A DNA stretch of 64,000 nt. Source: Haberlea rhodopensis. Taxonomy: Eukaryota > Streptophyta > Magnoliopsida > Lamiales > Gesneriaceae. A program made the position numbers and the translations under genes. Under the pieces are notes generated by a model. The model saw only the letters and a program-made list of their open reading frames with translations, was not told where the DNA came from and did not search any database. The stretch spans positions 5,329,722 through 5,393,721 of the forward strand of contig CAJQUN010000020.1 of the NCBI GenBank assembly GCA_907163345.1, written 5' to 3'. Positions 32,666 to 43,759 of this stretch are shown piece by piece (the first letter of the stretch is position 1; each line of letters starts with the position of its first letter).

Positions 32666-34066
32666 TCAATCTCCCAACCATTCATGGGCATAAATGCCGC
32701 TCTTCCTCAGACTCTTCAGAAGGTTCTTGCAGTCTCCACACAAGGTTGTTTTGCAGTCTGCGGGATCAGCACAACGGAGGAAGAGTTCATCGATATGGCA
32801 TACTGCTCCAGTTTTGAAAAGTTCGACAAGAATGTTTAACTCCATAAACTTCGTGTTCATCATAAGGATCACGAAATCTCCATCTGATATGGTTTCATTG
32901 AACCAGAGAACAAAGTCAAACTCTTTTTCATCCATTGGAGCACTCAAATATTCATCAGGGGTGATTTCTGGTGTAATTGAATCTCCATTTAGGGCTGGAT
33001 GATAGACAAAGGTGATACCAGGATCAGTAACAAAAGATGAGAGAACAGACATTTTGTGATCAATGACAAACACATTGAAAGCAGAATGGTGGTTGGAGCA
33101 ATACGGCTTCGACATTTTGGCAATACTTGACTTAGCAAATTCCCCCGCACCTAAGTTGATATAGACCAGTTTGTTTCTAGAGGAGATATTCATGAAATTG
33201 GGGAGATAAGAATGTTCCAGGTTGAACTGCCTGAAGTTTTTATGAGCAAGAGGTTCGATATACTTCATAAAGGGCATATTTTTTGCAACCGAAGGACAAT
33301 CAGGTGGAAGTTGAAAATGTTCAAAGGAAGCAAAGTTTTCAAATTTCTTCTTAAATATCAGAAGTGTAAAGGATCCAACACCACAAACATGAACAACGTC
33401 AGAGCTCTTCAAGAATGATGCAACATGGGTGTCAGACCTTACTAAGCCACCTGAATAGAACTTACGAGCTCCAACAAGCATAGCACCTATTCCTCCAGGA
33501 CGCAATACACGCTCAATCTCCAGCACAAGGAGAGCAGGAACAGAAACCTTATCGAGATCTCTCGAGTAGACAAAGTCGAAATGATCATCCTCAAAGCTGA
33601 GCTCATACACAAATCTCCTCTTGAAAAGGGAGAAAAATGGGTGCTTGTCGACCCCAAAGGCATTAGGAAATCCCAAATCCTGCAACACCAATACGGAGGA
33701 GGCAGATCCCTCTCCAACACACAATGCTCTAGCATTTGATTGCAACAAGTTCTTCTCCATTAACTCTTTAAACACAATTTTAGTCAAGTGTTTACTTTCT
33801 TTGCACATTGTGGCATAATCCCTCAATGGAGGAAATGAGAAATTCGAGAACACTCCGGCATTGACGTACGGGTTCGAGCGCAAATTCAAAGGGCATTCAT
33901 TAACATCGTAAATCATCGGCTCAATTACCCGAATCTCACGGGCCATTTGCATCAAAGAGAGAATAATCACAGCCAGTACAAGCATAAAGGCCCTTAACAC
34001 CAGACGCCTCACCAACGACCCACGAAGTAGTTGCCATTTCAAGAACTTGAAGTCCATTTCTTGCAA
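32666..34066 (-). CDS. Type II membrane methyltransferase-like protein (DUF7870-type family)
   Basis: Intact single-exon gene of 466 codons. The N-terminus has a short basic cytosolic tail and one hydrophobic segment (about residues 22-42), as in Golgi/endomembrane type II proteins. A degenerate SAM-dependent methyltransferase fold follows: motif I-like ALCVGEGSASSVLVLQDLG (about 114-132), GVDKHP, DFVYSRDLDKV and ERVLRPGG (about 160-190). The C-terminal half contains VYINLGAGEFAKSSI and FDFVLWFNE, and a Cys-rich end (CADPADCKTTLCGDCKNLL). Arabidopsis homologues such as At5g40830 are annotated as SAM-dependent methyltransferase superfamily proteins; substrate and activity are not known to me. 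The start could be the Met at 34066 or the one at 34057, three codons in; both precede the membrane anchor. No breaks were seen, and flanking repeats do not enter the gene. Confidence 0.85.
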   Translation of the reverse strand: MQEMDFKFLKWQLLRGSLVRRLVLRAFMLVLAVIILSLMQMAREIRVIEPMIYDVNECPLNLRSNPYVNAGVFSNFSFPPLRDYATMCKESKHLTKIVFKELMEKNLLQSNARALCVGEGSASSVLVLQDLGFPNAFGVDKHPFFSLFKRRFVYELSFEDDHFDFVYSRDLDKVSVPALLVLEIERVLRPGGIGAMLVGARKFYSGGLVRSDTHVASFLKSSDVVHVCGVGSFTLLIFKKKFENFASFEHFQLPPDCPSVAKNMPFMKYIEPLAHKNFRQFNLEHSYLPNFMNISSRNKLVYINLGAGEFAKSSIAKMSKPYCSNHHSAFNVFVIDHKMSVLSSFVTDPGITFVYHPALNGDSITPEITPDEYLSAPMDEKEFDFVLWFNETISDGDFVILMMNTKFMELNILVELFKTGAVCHIDELFLRCADPADCKTTLCGDCKNLLKSLRKSGIYAHEWLGD

Positions 34067-34550
34067 ACTTAAATATGTCCCTTTAAACCCAATTCCCAGA
34101 TATTTAAGTAATTCAAAGTATCAGATCTATAAACCGTAGCGATTAACTCAACTTATAAACTAAAGATCGGATAACAGTAAAATTCAAGAGGAATCCAACA
34201 GATAAGCAAAACAAACAAATTAGCGAGTGCAAAACCTGGACGAGGTGTGATTTCCACCCACCATTAATCCCATTGACATTTGGAACCCTAACCAGACACT
34301 TCTTGGAACCCTTCTCGCCATTGATTCAAAACACTCACCCATCTCGATTCAAATCATCGCTTGCTCATTTTTAACCCAAATTACATGGTTAAATCACTAA
34401 AGAAATCTAAAATAGGTTCGTGTTGGGTTTCAGAGATTTTATGATCTAGGGTTTGGGAATGGAGCAGCTGAAATGATAATTGGTGTGGGTGTGAAGAAGA
34501 CCGGAGTAGAGAGAGTTGTTGAGATTGACAAGCCAATATTAAATCATCTA
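34067..34550 (-). promoter_or_regulatory. 5' leader region of the methyltransferase-like gene
   Basis: On the minus strand this region has a pyrimidine-rich leader (CTTCTTCACACCCACACC, near 34490) and probably a leader intron ending just before the coding exon. Exact splice sites were not resolved. The promoter should lie near 34550. Confidence 0.4.
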
Positions 34551-35194
34551 TACATTATTAATTAGTAATTATTAATTATTAGAGTAATTAATCACATAGT
34601 TTAATTACCAAAATAAATAACGAATATCTCTAGAACTATTACGAGAAAATAACAAAACTATAAATATATTGATTGCACGAAAATATAATTGAAAGTGTCA
34701 ATGTGACAAAATTGAATATGATTGTTCAACTATAAAGCACTATTTTTGAAAGAAAGCTATTAAAACGATAATATCGTGATATTGAAAAAATTTTGTTGAG
34801 CTATGAGAAAACATCAAAAGTTCTTACTTTATTAAGAAAAATTATAGATTAGAAATGTGAAATCAATTTTAACAAAAAGAATTGTCAATTGAGTGAATTT
34901 TTATGAAGTCTTCAAATTAATCATAAATGTACTATGTGTTAAGGATTTATATGGATCTATTTGAATTGTTGAGTTTGTATTATCTTATAAAGTTAATTAT
35001 TAAAAAATTAAACTACAAAATATATTCATATTTAAAAATCATATAGAAGAAATCGGATTAGTTTGATGCTGGTTTATTATCGGTTGATATGAAATATTAC
35101 ATATGAAATATTACATATGAAATATTATCAACAAATAGAAATTAACTATAAATACTATATATCTGTGTGTGTTGATATACGATACACTATTGGG
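34551..35194. other. Very AT-rich intergenic region
   Basis: No gene is seen. It includes three tandem copies of a 16-bp unit around ATGAAATATTACAT (35088-35135). Confidence 0.55.
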
Positions 35195-35423
35195 TATGGG
35201 TGAACAAAAGTTCGGTTAAACCAAACAAATCGAATTAATTTGGAAACGGTTAGGTTATTTCAGAAATTCGGTTTTGATTTTTTTAAAAATTGGTTAATTT
35301 GCTTCGGTTTCGATTTTCATTTTAAAAATATTGGTTAACTGAAATAACCAAAAAATTTAATTTTTTAATATTTTAAAAAAAAATTACATTTTTTATTTTT
35401 TTAAGATCAATTAAAATCATTCT
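35195..35423. mobile_element. hAT-type element family B, interrupted by an LTR
   Basis: It begins TATGGGTGAACAAAAGTTCGGTTAA, similar to the reverse complement of the right end of the element at 30905-31324. It shows the same TCGGTT/AACCGA composition and long A/T tracts. It is cut by the first LTR of the tandem array at 35424; the missing half was not found on the far side of the array. Confidence 0.6.
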
Positions 35424-37111
35424 TGTTGGGTTTTGGAAACCCGAATAATCTTGGTTTTGATGTTAACAAAACGTGTTATTGTGTTGCTAACATATTTCAA
35501 CAAGTGTGCAGTTCATAGATCATAATTAAGAGCTTGATGAATTGCAAAGAAAGGGCTTGAATATATCAAGCTGGACCAAGACTGGAAATGCCAAGACTGA
35601 TCTGTCCACCAGACCAGCTGACCAGACCAACTGGCTGAGCAGTCCACCTGACCAGACCAACTGGCTGTGCAGACCAGCTGACCAGACCAACTGGCTGAGC
35701 AGACCAGCTTACCAGACCAACTAGTGACCAGTCCAGCTGACCAGACCAACTGGCTGTGCAGACCAGCTGCCAGACCAACTGGTGACCAGACCAGCTGACC
35801 AGACCAACTGGCTGAGTAGACCAGCTGACCAGACCAACTGGCTGTGCAGACCAGCTGACCAGACGAACTGGTGACCAAACCAACTGGTGACCAGACCAGC
35901 TGACCAAACCAACTGGCTGAGTAGACCAGATGACCAGACCAACCAGCTGTGCAGACCAGCTGACCAGACCAGCTGACCAAGACTGATCTGTCCACCAGAC
36001 CAGCTGACCAGACCAATTGGCTGAGCAGACCAGCTGAGCAGACCAACTGGTGACCAGTCCAGTTGACCAGACCAACTAACTGTGCAGACCAGCTGACCAG
36101 ACCAACTGGCTGAGCAGACCAGCTGACTAGACCAACAGGCTGAGCAGACCAGACCAGCTGGTGAGCAGACCAGCTGACCAGACCAACTGGCTGAGTAGAC
36201 CAGCTGACCAGACCAACTGGCTGAGTAGACCAGCTGACCAGACCAAGTGGCTGTGCAGACCAGCTGACCAGACCAGCTGACTTCCAAAAATAGCCCAGAA
36301 GCAGAATATTACCGTTGCAATGTTTGAAAGCTTACCAAAATTGTCCAAACGGTTATATTCTTGTATCTAACGTATATATCATTACTTGTGGCTATATATA
36401 CATGATTTGGAAGCTTAATAATAGCTGATTGAAGATCAATCCAAGCCTTCCAAAGCAAACCCACTTAGGATTCAATTGAGGAACTTCAAAGACAAAAGCT
36501 GCTAAATGAAGAGCACTCCTCAAACCTTTGGCACCTCTTACCTTGCTGTATCAGATTCATTATGGAATCATTTGTGCATTTGTATTCACTTTATTCATTG
36601 TATTTGTGAGCTAAAATAGAAGAGTGAATACCATTGTAACGGTTGATGATTCATCACAACCGATTGAGAGGTTTTTGTATGTGAGACATTAAAGAACATA
36701 CATAGTTGAGTTTCTAGGAGTTCTAGTTGGATGGGGAATGCCCAACTTGACCGAGTTTGTACAAAGAGTTGTATAAATCAAAGTCTTCTAGTGTATCCTT
36801 CCATGAGATGGAAGAAGGGGAGACGTAGAAGCGTTGTGCTCCGAACTTCCAGAAACAAATGCTTGTGTTATTTACTTTACTGCATTTATTTACCTTACTA
36901 TTTTTACATACATTCTTGCATATCTTTAAAATCTATTTCAAATGATTAATCGGTTTCAGAGTGGGTTATGTCGAGTGTCTTCCGCTCGGTTTTGTAACCG
37001 AACTCGATATAATCTCTCGGTGCAATTATTTCAAGAACACGAGCTATTGAAGCTCAAGTTGGTTGAACTCGGGTGTGGAATGGCAACCCACCCCCGAAAT
37101 CGATCCCAACA
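35424..37111 (+). repeat. Array LTR1 (1688 bp)
   Basis: TGTTGGG...CCCAACA ends. Contains the longest copy of the GACCAGCTG minisatellite (about 35611-36280), a CTATATATAC TATA-like box near 36391, and the R/U5 segment shared with the Sirevirus at 1-9849 (about 36750-36866). Confidence 0.93.
35611..36280. repeat. LTR1 minisatellite, 24- and 30-bp units
   Basis: The basic 30-bp unit reads GACCAGCTGACCAGACCAAC plus TGGCTGAGCA, with CAGCTG and CCAACTGG cores. A 24-bp variant uses CTGGTGACCAGTCCAGCT. Because unit lengths are multiples of three, several frames stay open on both strands; these are not genes. Confidence 0.93.
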
Positions 37112-37962
37112 AGTGGTATCAGAGCCTGGTTGTTCTTGGAAAGCATTTTAACCGATTTTAGACGGAAATCTTTTAAAGAAAACTTTCTCATGAACATGAA
37201 ATTATTTTCATAGCATAATTTTCTAAAACTTGGTGTATGAAAATTTTTAGCATAAAAATCAATTTCATTGCATTCTTTTTGCACGAAAATAATTTTAAAA
37301 TCTATTTTAAATGTTCAAATTCTCGTTCAATATGTTCTAAACTCATTTTAAGTTTAAAATTATTTTTTTCAAATTTTTTTCTAACAATTTTCGAAGCATT
37401 CAGTTTTTCTGGCAGCTTGCAGCGACTTTGGGAAAATTGGCATAACCTCTTGCTCGGATGTCCAAATGACGAACCATTTTTTGCGTTGCAAACTAGACTC
37501 ATAGAGGATCGTAACGGTATATATCTTGCAGCCTAATTCTTCACGAGGAGATACAGTTTATTCTGCAAAGTTGGACTAAGTTTGCTGCCACCGCAGAAAG
37601 ATGAAATGGACATTGTTGTGTTTTGTCAAGAATTTCAAATTTGTTGCCAAGTATGCTTCATCCATCATCAAAAGAGGTTATTTTTGTTCAAAATTTAATG
37701 TGCATTGCATTTTTTTTAAAATTTGTTTTAGCCTACCCCCTTTGCCCCTCACTTGCTCAAATTTTCAAACCTTTTAAAATTAAGGGGGAGAGTTTAATCT
37801 CAATTCTTGAGGGGGAGTATATTTTATTTATGCTCCTTTTTGATTCACAAAAAAGGGGGAGAAATATGTTGTTTAAAAAATATTGTTTTTTCTTGTTATG
37901 CAACATTGTGCTTTAATGTTCATATTTTTATTCAAGTTTTGTGATCATCAAAAAGGGGAATT
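37112..37962 (+). other. Array internal domain 1 (non-coding; primer site, extra purine tracts)
   Basis: Primer site TGGTATCAGAGC at 37114-37125. Long A/T-rich interior without gag or pol. Three extra purine tracts (TAAGGGGGAGAG near 37780, GAGGGGGAGT near 37809, AAAAGGGGGAG near 37851) precede the terminal AAAAAGGGGAATT at 37950-37962. Confidence 0.9.
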
Positions 37963-39359
37963 TGTTGGGTTTTGGAAACCCGAATAATCTTGGTTTTGAT
38001 GTTAACAAAACTTGTTATTGTGTTGCTAACATATTTCATCAAGTGTGCAGTTCATAGATCATAATTAAGAGCTTGATGAATTGCAAAGAAAGGGTTTGAA
38101 TATATCAAGCTGGACCAAGACTGGAAATGCCAAGACTGATCTGTCCACCAGACCAGCTGACCAGACCAACTGGCTGAGCAGTCCAGCTGACCAGACCAAC
38201 TGGTGACCAGTCCAGCTGACCAGACCAACTGGCTGAGCTGACCAGCTGACCAGACCAACTGGTTGAGCAGACCAACTGGTGACCAGACCAGCTGACCAGA
38301 CCAACTGGCTGAGCAGACCAGCTGACCAGACCAACTGGCTGAGCAGACCAGCTGACCAGACCAACTGGCTGTGCAGACCAGCTGACCAGACCAACCTGTG
38401 CAGACCAGCTGACCAGACCAACTGACCAGACCAACCAGCTGTGCAGACCAGCTGACTAGACCAGCTGGCTGACCAGACCAGCTGACCAGACCAACTGGCT
38501 GACTAGGCCAGCTGACCAGACCAGCAGACTTCCAAAAATAGCCCAGAAGCAGAATATGATCGTTGCAATGTTTGAAAGCTTACCAAAATTGTCCCAACGA
38601 TTATATTCTTGTATCTAACGTATATATCATTACTTGGGGCTATATATACATGATTTGGAAGCTCAATAACAGCTGATTGAAGATCAATCCAAGCCTTCCA
38701 AAGCAAACCCACTTGGGATTCATTTGAGGAACCTCAAAGACAAAAGCTGCTAAATGAAGAGCACTCCTCAAACCTTTGGCACCTCTTACCTTGCTGTATC
38801 AGATTCATTATGGAATCATTTGTGCATTTGTATTCACTTTATTCATTGTATTTGTGAGCTAAAATAGAAGAGTGAATACCATTGTAACGGTTGATGATTC
38901 ATCACAACCGATTGAGAGGTCTTTGTATGTGAGACATTAAAGAACATACATAGTTGAGTTGCTAGGAGTTCTAGTTGGATGGGGAATGCCCAACTTGACC
39001 GGGTTTGTACAAAGAGTTGTATAAATCAAAGTCTTCTAGTGTATCCTTCCATGAGATGGAAGAAGGGGAGACGTAGAAGCGTTGTGCTTCGAACTTTCAG
39101 AAACAAATGCTTGTGTTATTTCCTTTACTGCATTTATTTACCTTACTATTTTTACATACATTCTTGCATATCTTTAAAATCTATTTCAAATGAGTAATCG
39201 GTTTTAGAGTGGGTTATGTCGAGTGTCTTCCGCTCGGTTTTATAACCGAACTCGATATAATCTCTCGGTGCAATTATTTCAAGAACACGAGCTATTGAAG
39301 CTCAAGTTGGTTGAACTCGGGTGTGGAAGGGCAACCCACCCCCGAAATCGATCCCAACA
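37963..39359 (+). repeat. Array LTR2 (1397 bp)
   Basis: Same ends and internal order as LTR1. It is shorter mainly because the minisatellite (about 38151-38528) has fewer units. It serves as 3' LTR of the first unit and 5' LTR of the second. Confidence 0.93.
38151..38528. repeat. LTR2 minisatellite
   Basis: Same GACCAGCTG/CCAACTGG units as in LTR1, about 380 bp. Confidence 0.92.
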
Positions 39360-40212
39360 AGTGGTATCAGAGCCTGGTTGTTCTTGGAAAGCATTTTAAC
39401 CGATTTTAAACGGAAATCTTTTAAAGAAAATTTTCTCATGAACATGAAATTATTTTCATAGCATAATTTTCTAAAACTTGGTGTATGAAAATTTTTAGCA
39501 TAAAAATAAATTTCATTGCATTCTTTTTGCACGAAAATAATTTTAAAATCTATTTTAAATGTTCAAATTCTCGTTCAATATGTTCTAAACTCATTTTAAG
39601 TTTAAAATTGTTTTTTTCAAATTTTTTTCTAACAATTTTCGAAGCATTCAGTTTTTCTGGCAGCTTGCAACGACTTTGGGAAAATTGGCATAACCTCTTG
39701 CTCGGATGTCCAAATGACGAACCATTTTTTGCGTTGCAAACTAGACTCATAGAGGATCGTAACGGTATAGGTCTTGCAGCCTAATTCTTCACGAGGAGAT
39801 ACAGTTTATTCTGCAAAGTTGGACTAAGTGTGCTGCCACCGCAGAAAGATGAAATGGACATTATTGAGTTTTGTCAAGAATGTCAAATTTGTTGCCAAGT
39901 ATGCTTCATCCATCATCAAAAGAGGTTATTTTTGTTCAAAATTTAATGTGCATTCCATTTTTTTTTAAAATTTGTTTTAGCCTACCCTATTTGCCCCTCA
40001 CTTGCTCAAATTTTCAAACCTTTTAAAATTAAGGGGGAGAGTTTAATCTCAATTCTTGAGGGGGAATATATTTTATTTATCCTCCTTTTTGATTCACACA
40101 AAAATGGGGAGAAATATGTTGTTTTAAAAATATTATTTTTTCTTGTTATGCAACATTGTGCTTTAATGTTCATATTTTTATTCAAGTTTTGTGATCATCA
40201 AAAAGGGGAATT
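39360..40212 (+). other. Array internal domain 2
   Basis: Primer site at 39362-39373; nearly identical to internal domain 1, including the extra purine tracts and the terminal AAAAAGGGGAATT. No coding capacity. Confidence 0.9.
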
Positions 40213-41550
40213 TGTTGGGTTTTGGAAACCCGAATAATCCTGATTTTGATGTTAACAAAACTTGTTATTGTGTTGCTAACATATTTAATCAAGTGTGCAG
40301 TTCATAGATCATAATTAAGAGCTTGATGAATTGCAAAGAAAGGGCTTGAATATATCAAGCTGGACCAAGACTGGAAATGCCAAGACTGATATGTCCACCA
40401 GACCAGCTGACCAGACCAACTGGCTGAGCAGTCCAGCTGACCAGACCAACTGGTGACCAGTCCAGCTGACCAGACCAACTGGTTGTGCAGACCAGCTAAC
40501 CAGACCAACTGGCTGAGCAGACCAGCTGACCAGACCAACTGGTGACCAGTCCAGCTGACCAGACCAACTGGCTGTGCAGACCAGCTGACCAGACCAACTG
40601 GTGACCAGACCAGCTGACGAGACCAACTGGCTGAGTAGACCAACTGACCAGACCAACTGGCTGTGCAGACCAGCTGACCAGACCAGCTGGCTGACCAGAC
40701 CAGCTGACCAGACCAGCTGACTTCCAAAAATAGCCCAGAAGCAGAATATGGTCGTTGCAATGTTTGAATGCTTACCAAAATTGTCACAACGGTTATATTC
40801 TTGTATCTAACGTATATATCATTACTTGGGGCTATATATACATGATTTGGAAGCTCAATAACAGCTGATTGAAGATCAATCCAAGCCTTCCAAAGCAAAC
40901 CCACTTGGGATTCAATTGTGGAACTTCAAAGACAAAGCTGCTAAATGAATAGCACTCCTCAAACCTTTGGCACCCCATACCTTGCTGTATCAGATTCATT
41001 ATGGAATCATTTGTGCATTTGTATTCACTCTATTCATTATATTTGTGAGCTAAAATAGAAGAGTGAATACCATTGTAACGGTTGATGATTCATCACAACC
41101 GATTGAGAGGTCTTTGTATGTGAGACATTAAAGAACATACATAGTTGAGTTGCTAGGAGTTCTAGTTGGATGGGGAATGCCCAACTTGACCGAGTTTGTA
41201 CAAAGAGTTGTATAAATCAAAGTCTTCTAGTGTATCCTTCCATGAGATGGAAGAAGGGGAGACGTAGAAGCGTTGTGCTTCGAACATCCAGAAACAAATG
41301 CTTGTGTTATTTACTTTACTGCATTTATTTACCTTACTATTTTTACATACATTCTTGCATATCTTTAAAATCTATTTCAAATGAGTAATCTGTTTTAGAG
41401 TGGGTTATGTCGAGTGCCTTCCGCTCGGTTTTGTAACCGAACTCGATATAATCTCTCGGTGCAATTATTTCAAGAACACGAGCTATTGAAACTCAAGTTG
41501 GTTGAACTCGGGTGTGGAATGACAACCCACCCCCGAAATCGATCCCAACA
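40213..41550 (+). repeat. Array LTR3 (1338 bp)
   Basis: Complete, TGTTGGG...CCCAACA, with the shortest minisatellite (about 40401-40720). Confidence 0.93.
40401..40720. repeat. LTR3 minisatellite
   Basis: Same units as in LTR1, about 320 bp. Confidence 0.92.
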
Positions 41551-42402
41551 AGTGGTATCAGAGCCTGGTTGTTCTTGGAAAGCATTTTAACCGATTTTAG
41601 ACGGAAATCTTTTAAAGAAAACTTTCTCATGAACATGAAATTATTTTCATAGCATAATTTTCTAAAACTTGGTGTATGAAAAGTTTTAGCATAAAAATCA
41701 ATTTCATTGCATTCTTTTTGCACGAAAATAATTTTAAAATCTATTTTAAATGTTCAAATTCTCGTTCAATATGTTCTAAACTCATTTTAAGTTTAAAATT
41801 ATTTTTTTCAAATTTTTTTCTAACAATTTTCGAAGCATTCAGTTTTTCTGGCAGCTTGCAGCGACTTTGGGAAAATTGGCATAACCTCTTGCTCGGATGT
41901 CCAAATGACGAACCATTTTTTGCGTTGCAAACTAGACTCATATAGGATCGTAACGGTATATATCTTGCAGCCTAATTCTTCACGAGGAGATACAGTTTAT
42001 TCTGCAAAGTTGGACTAAGTTTGCTGCCACCGCAGAAAGATGAAATGGACATTGTTGTGTTTTGTCAAGAATTTCAAATTTGTTGCCAAGTATGCTTCAT
42101 CCATCATCAAAAGAGGTTATTTTTGTTCAAAATTTAATGTGCATTGCATTTTTTTTAAAATTTGTTTTAGCCTACCCCCTTTGCCCCTCACTTGCTCAAA
42201 TTTTCAAACCTTTTAAAATTAAGGGGGAGAGTTTAATCTCAATTCTTGAGGGGGAGTATATTTTATTTATCCTCCTTTTTGATTCACAAAAAAAGGGGGA
42301 GAAATATGTTGTTTAAAAAATATTGTTTTTTCTTGTTATGCAACATTGTGCTTTAATGTTCATATTTTTATTCAAGTTTTGTGATCATCAAAAAGGGGAA
42401 TT
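41551..42402 (+). other. Array internal domain 3
   Basis: Primer site at 41553-41564; nearly identical to internal domains 1 and 2, ending AAAAAGGGGAATT at 42390-42402. No coding capacity. Confidence 0.9.
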
Positions 42403-43703
42403 TGTTGGGTTTTGGAAACCCGAATAATCTTGGTTTTGATGTTAACAAAACTTGTTATTGTGTTGCTAACATATTTCATCAAGTGTGCAGTTCATAGATC
42501 GTAATTAAGAGCTTGATGAATTGCAAAGAAAGGGCTTGAATATATCAAGCTGGACCAAGATTGGAAATGCCAAGACTGATCTGTCCACCAGACCAGCTGA
42601 CCAGACCAACTGGTTGAGCAGTCCAGCTGACCAGACCAACTGGCTGTGCAGACCAGCTGACCAGACCAACTGGCTGAGCAGACCAGCTGACCAGACCAAC
42701 TAGTGACCAGTCCAGCTGACCAGACCAACTGGCTGTGCAGACCAGCTGACCAGACCAACTGGTGACCAGACCAGCTGACCAGACCAACTGGCTGAGTAGA
42801 CCAGCTGACCAGACCAACTGGCTGTGCAGACCAGCTGACCAGACCAACTTGTGACCAGACCAACTTGTGACCAGACCAGATGACCAGACCAACTGGCTGA
42901 GTAGACCAGATGACCAGACCAACCAGCTGTGCAGACCAGCTGACCAGACCAGCTGGCTGACCAGACCAGCTGACCAGACCAACTGGCTGACTAGACCAGC
43001 TGACCAGACCAGCAGACTTCCAAAAATAGCCCAGAAGCAGAATATGACCGTTGCAATGTTTGAAAGCTTACCAAAATTGTCCCAACGGTTATATTCTTGT
43101 ATCTAATATATATCATTACTTGGGGCTATATATACATGATTTGGAAGCTCAATAACAGCTGATTGAAGATCAATCCAAGCCTTCCAAAGCAAACCCACTT
43201 GGGATTCATTTGAGGAACTTCAAAGACAAAAGCTGCTAAATGAAGAGCACTCCTCAAACCTTTGGCACCTCTTACCTTGCTGTATCAGATTCATTATGGA
43301 ATCATTTGTGCATTTGTATTCACTCTATTCATTGTATTTGTGAGCTAAAATAGAAGAGTGAATACCATTGTAACGGTTGATGATTCATCACAACCGATTG
43401 AGAGGTCTTTGTATGTGAGACATTAAAGAACATACATAGTTGAGTTGCTAGGAGTTCTAGTTGGATGGGGAATGCCCAACTTGACCGGGTTTGTACAAAG
43501 AGTTGTATAAATCAAAGTCTTTTAGTGTATCCTTCCATGAGATGGAAGAAGGGGAGACGTAGAAGCGTTGTGCTTCGAACTTCCAGAAACAAATGCTTGT
43601 GTTATTTACTTTACTACATTTATTTACCTTACTATTTTTACATACATTCTTGCATATCTTTAAAATCTATTTCAAATGAGTAATCGGTTTTAGAGTGGGT
43701 TAT
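42403..43703 (+). repeat. Array LTR4, 3' end missing
   Basis: It follows LTR3 up to TAGAGTGGGTTAT and then changes abruptly into Gypsy LTR sequence at about 43704. About 142 bp of the LTR end is missing compared with LTR3, so no target duplication for the array can be read. Confidence 0.92.
42591..43014. repeat. LTR4 minisatellite
   Basis: Same units as in LTR1, about 425 bp. Confidence 0.92.
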
Positions 43704-43759
43704 TTAACATTAAACCATAAACTCTACTAATTAACACATGGATATTTCTAGGCATCACA
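43704..43759 (-). repeat. Remnant of Gypsy 3' LTR, preceded by polypurine tract
   Basis: About 56 bp match the right-hand LTR terminus. In element orientation the purine tract (GTATGGGAGAAT, about 43760-43771) runs straight into TGTGATGCC. The rest of the LTR is lost at the array junction. Confidence 0.75.

Larger units (their letters stand above)
35424..43703 (+). mobile_element. Tandem multimer of a non-coding Sirevirus-derived LTR element (4 LTRs, 3 internal domains)
   Basis: The order is LTR1 (35424-37111), internal 1, LTR2 (37963-39359), internal 2, LTR3 (40213-41550), internal 3, LTR4 (42403-43703, truncated). Each LTR starts TGTTGGGTTTTGG and the complete ones end CCCAACA. Each internal domain starts with a tRNA-iMet primer site and ends with AAAAAGGGGAATT. 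Neighbouring units share one LTR, as expected from unequal recombination between LTRs and not from independent insertions. The internal domains (about 850 bp) encode nothing recognisable. The right end is cut by a Gypsy element. Confidence 0.92.

Noticed and set aside
32414..32839. 141-residue plus-strand frame
   Set aside because: Its right half is antisense to the methyltransferase-like gene and its left half lies in that gene's 3' flank; no family motif.
35513..36348. Long minus-strand frames encoding repeated SQLVWSAGL-type peptides (also at 38052-38434, 40302-40904 and 42492-42982)
   Set aside because: They are translations of the LTR minisatellite, whose unit lengths are multiples of three, so several frames stay open on both strands. 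There is no start context or protein family.
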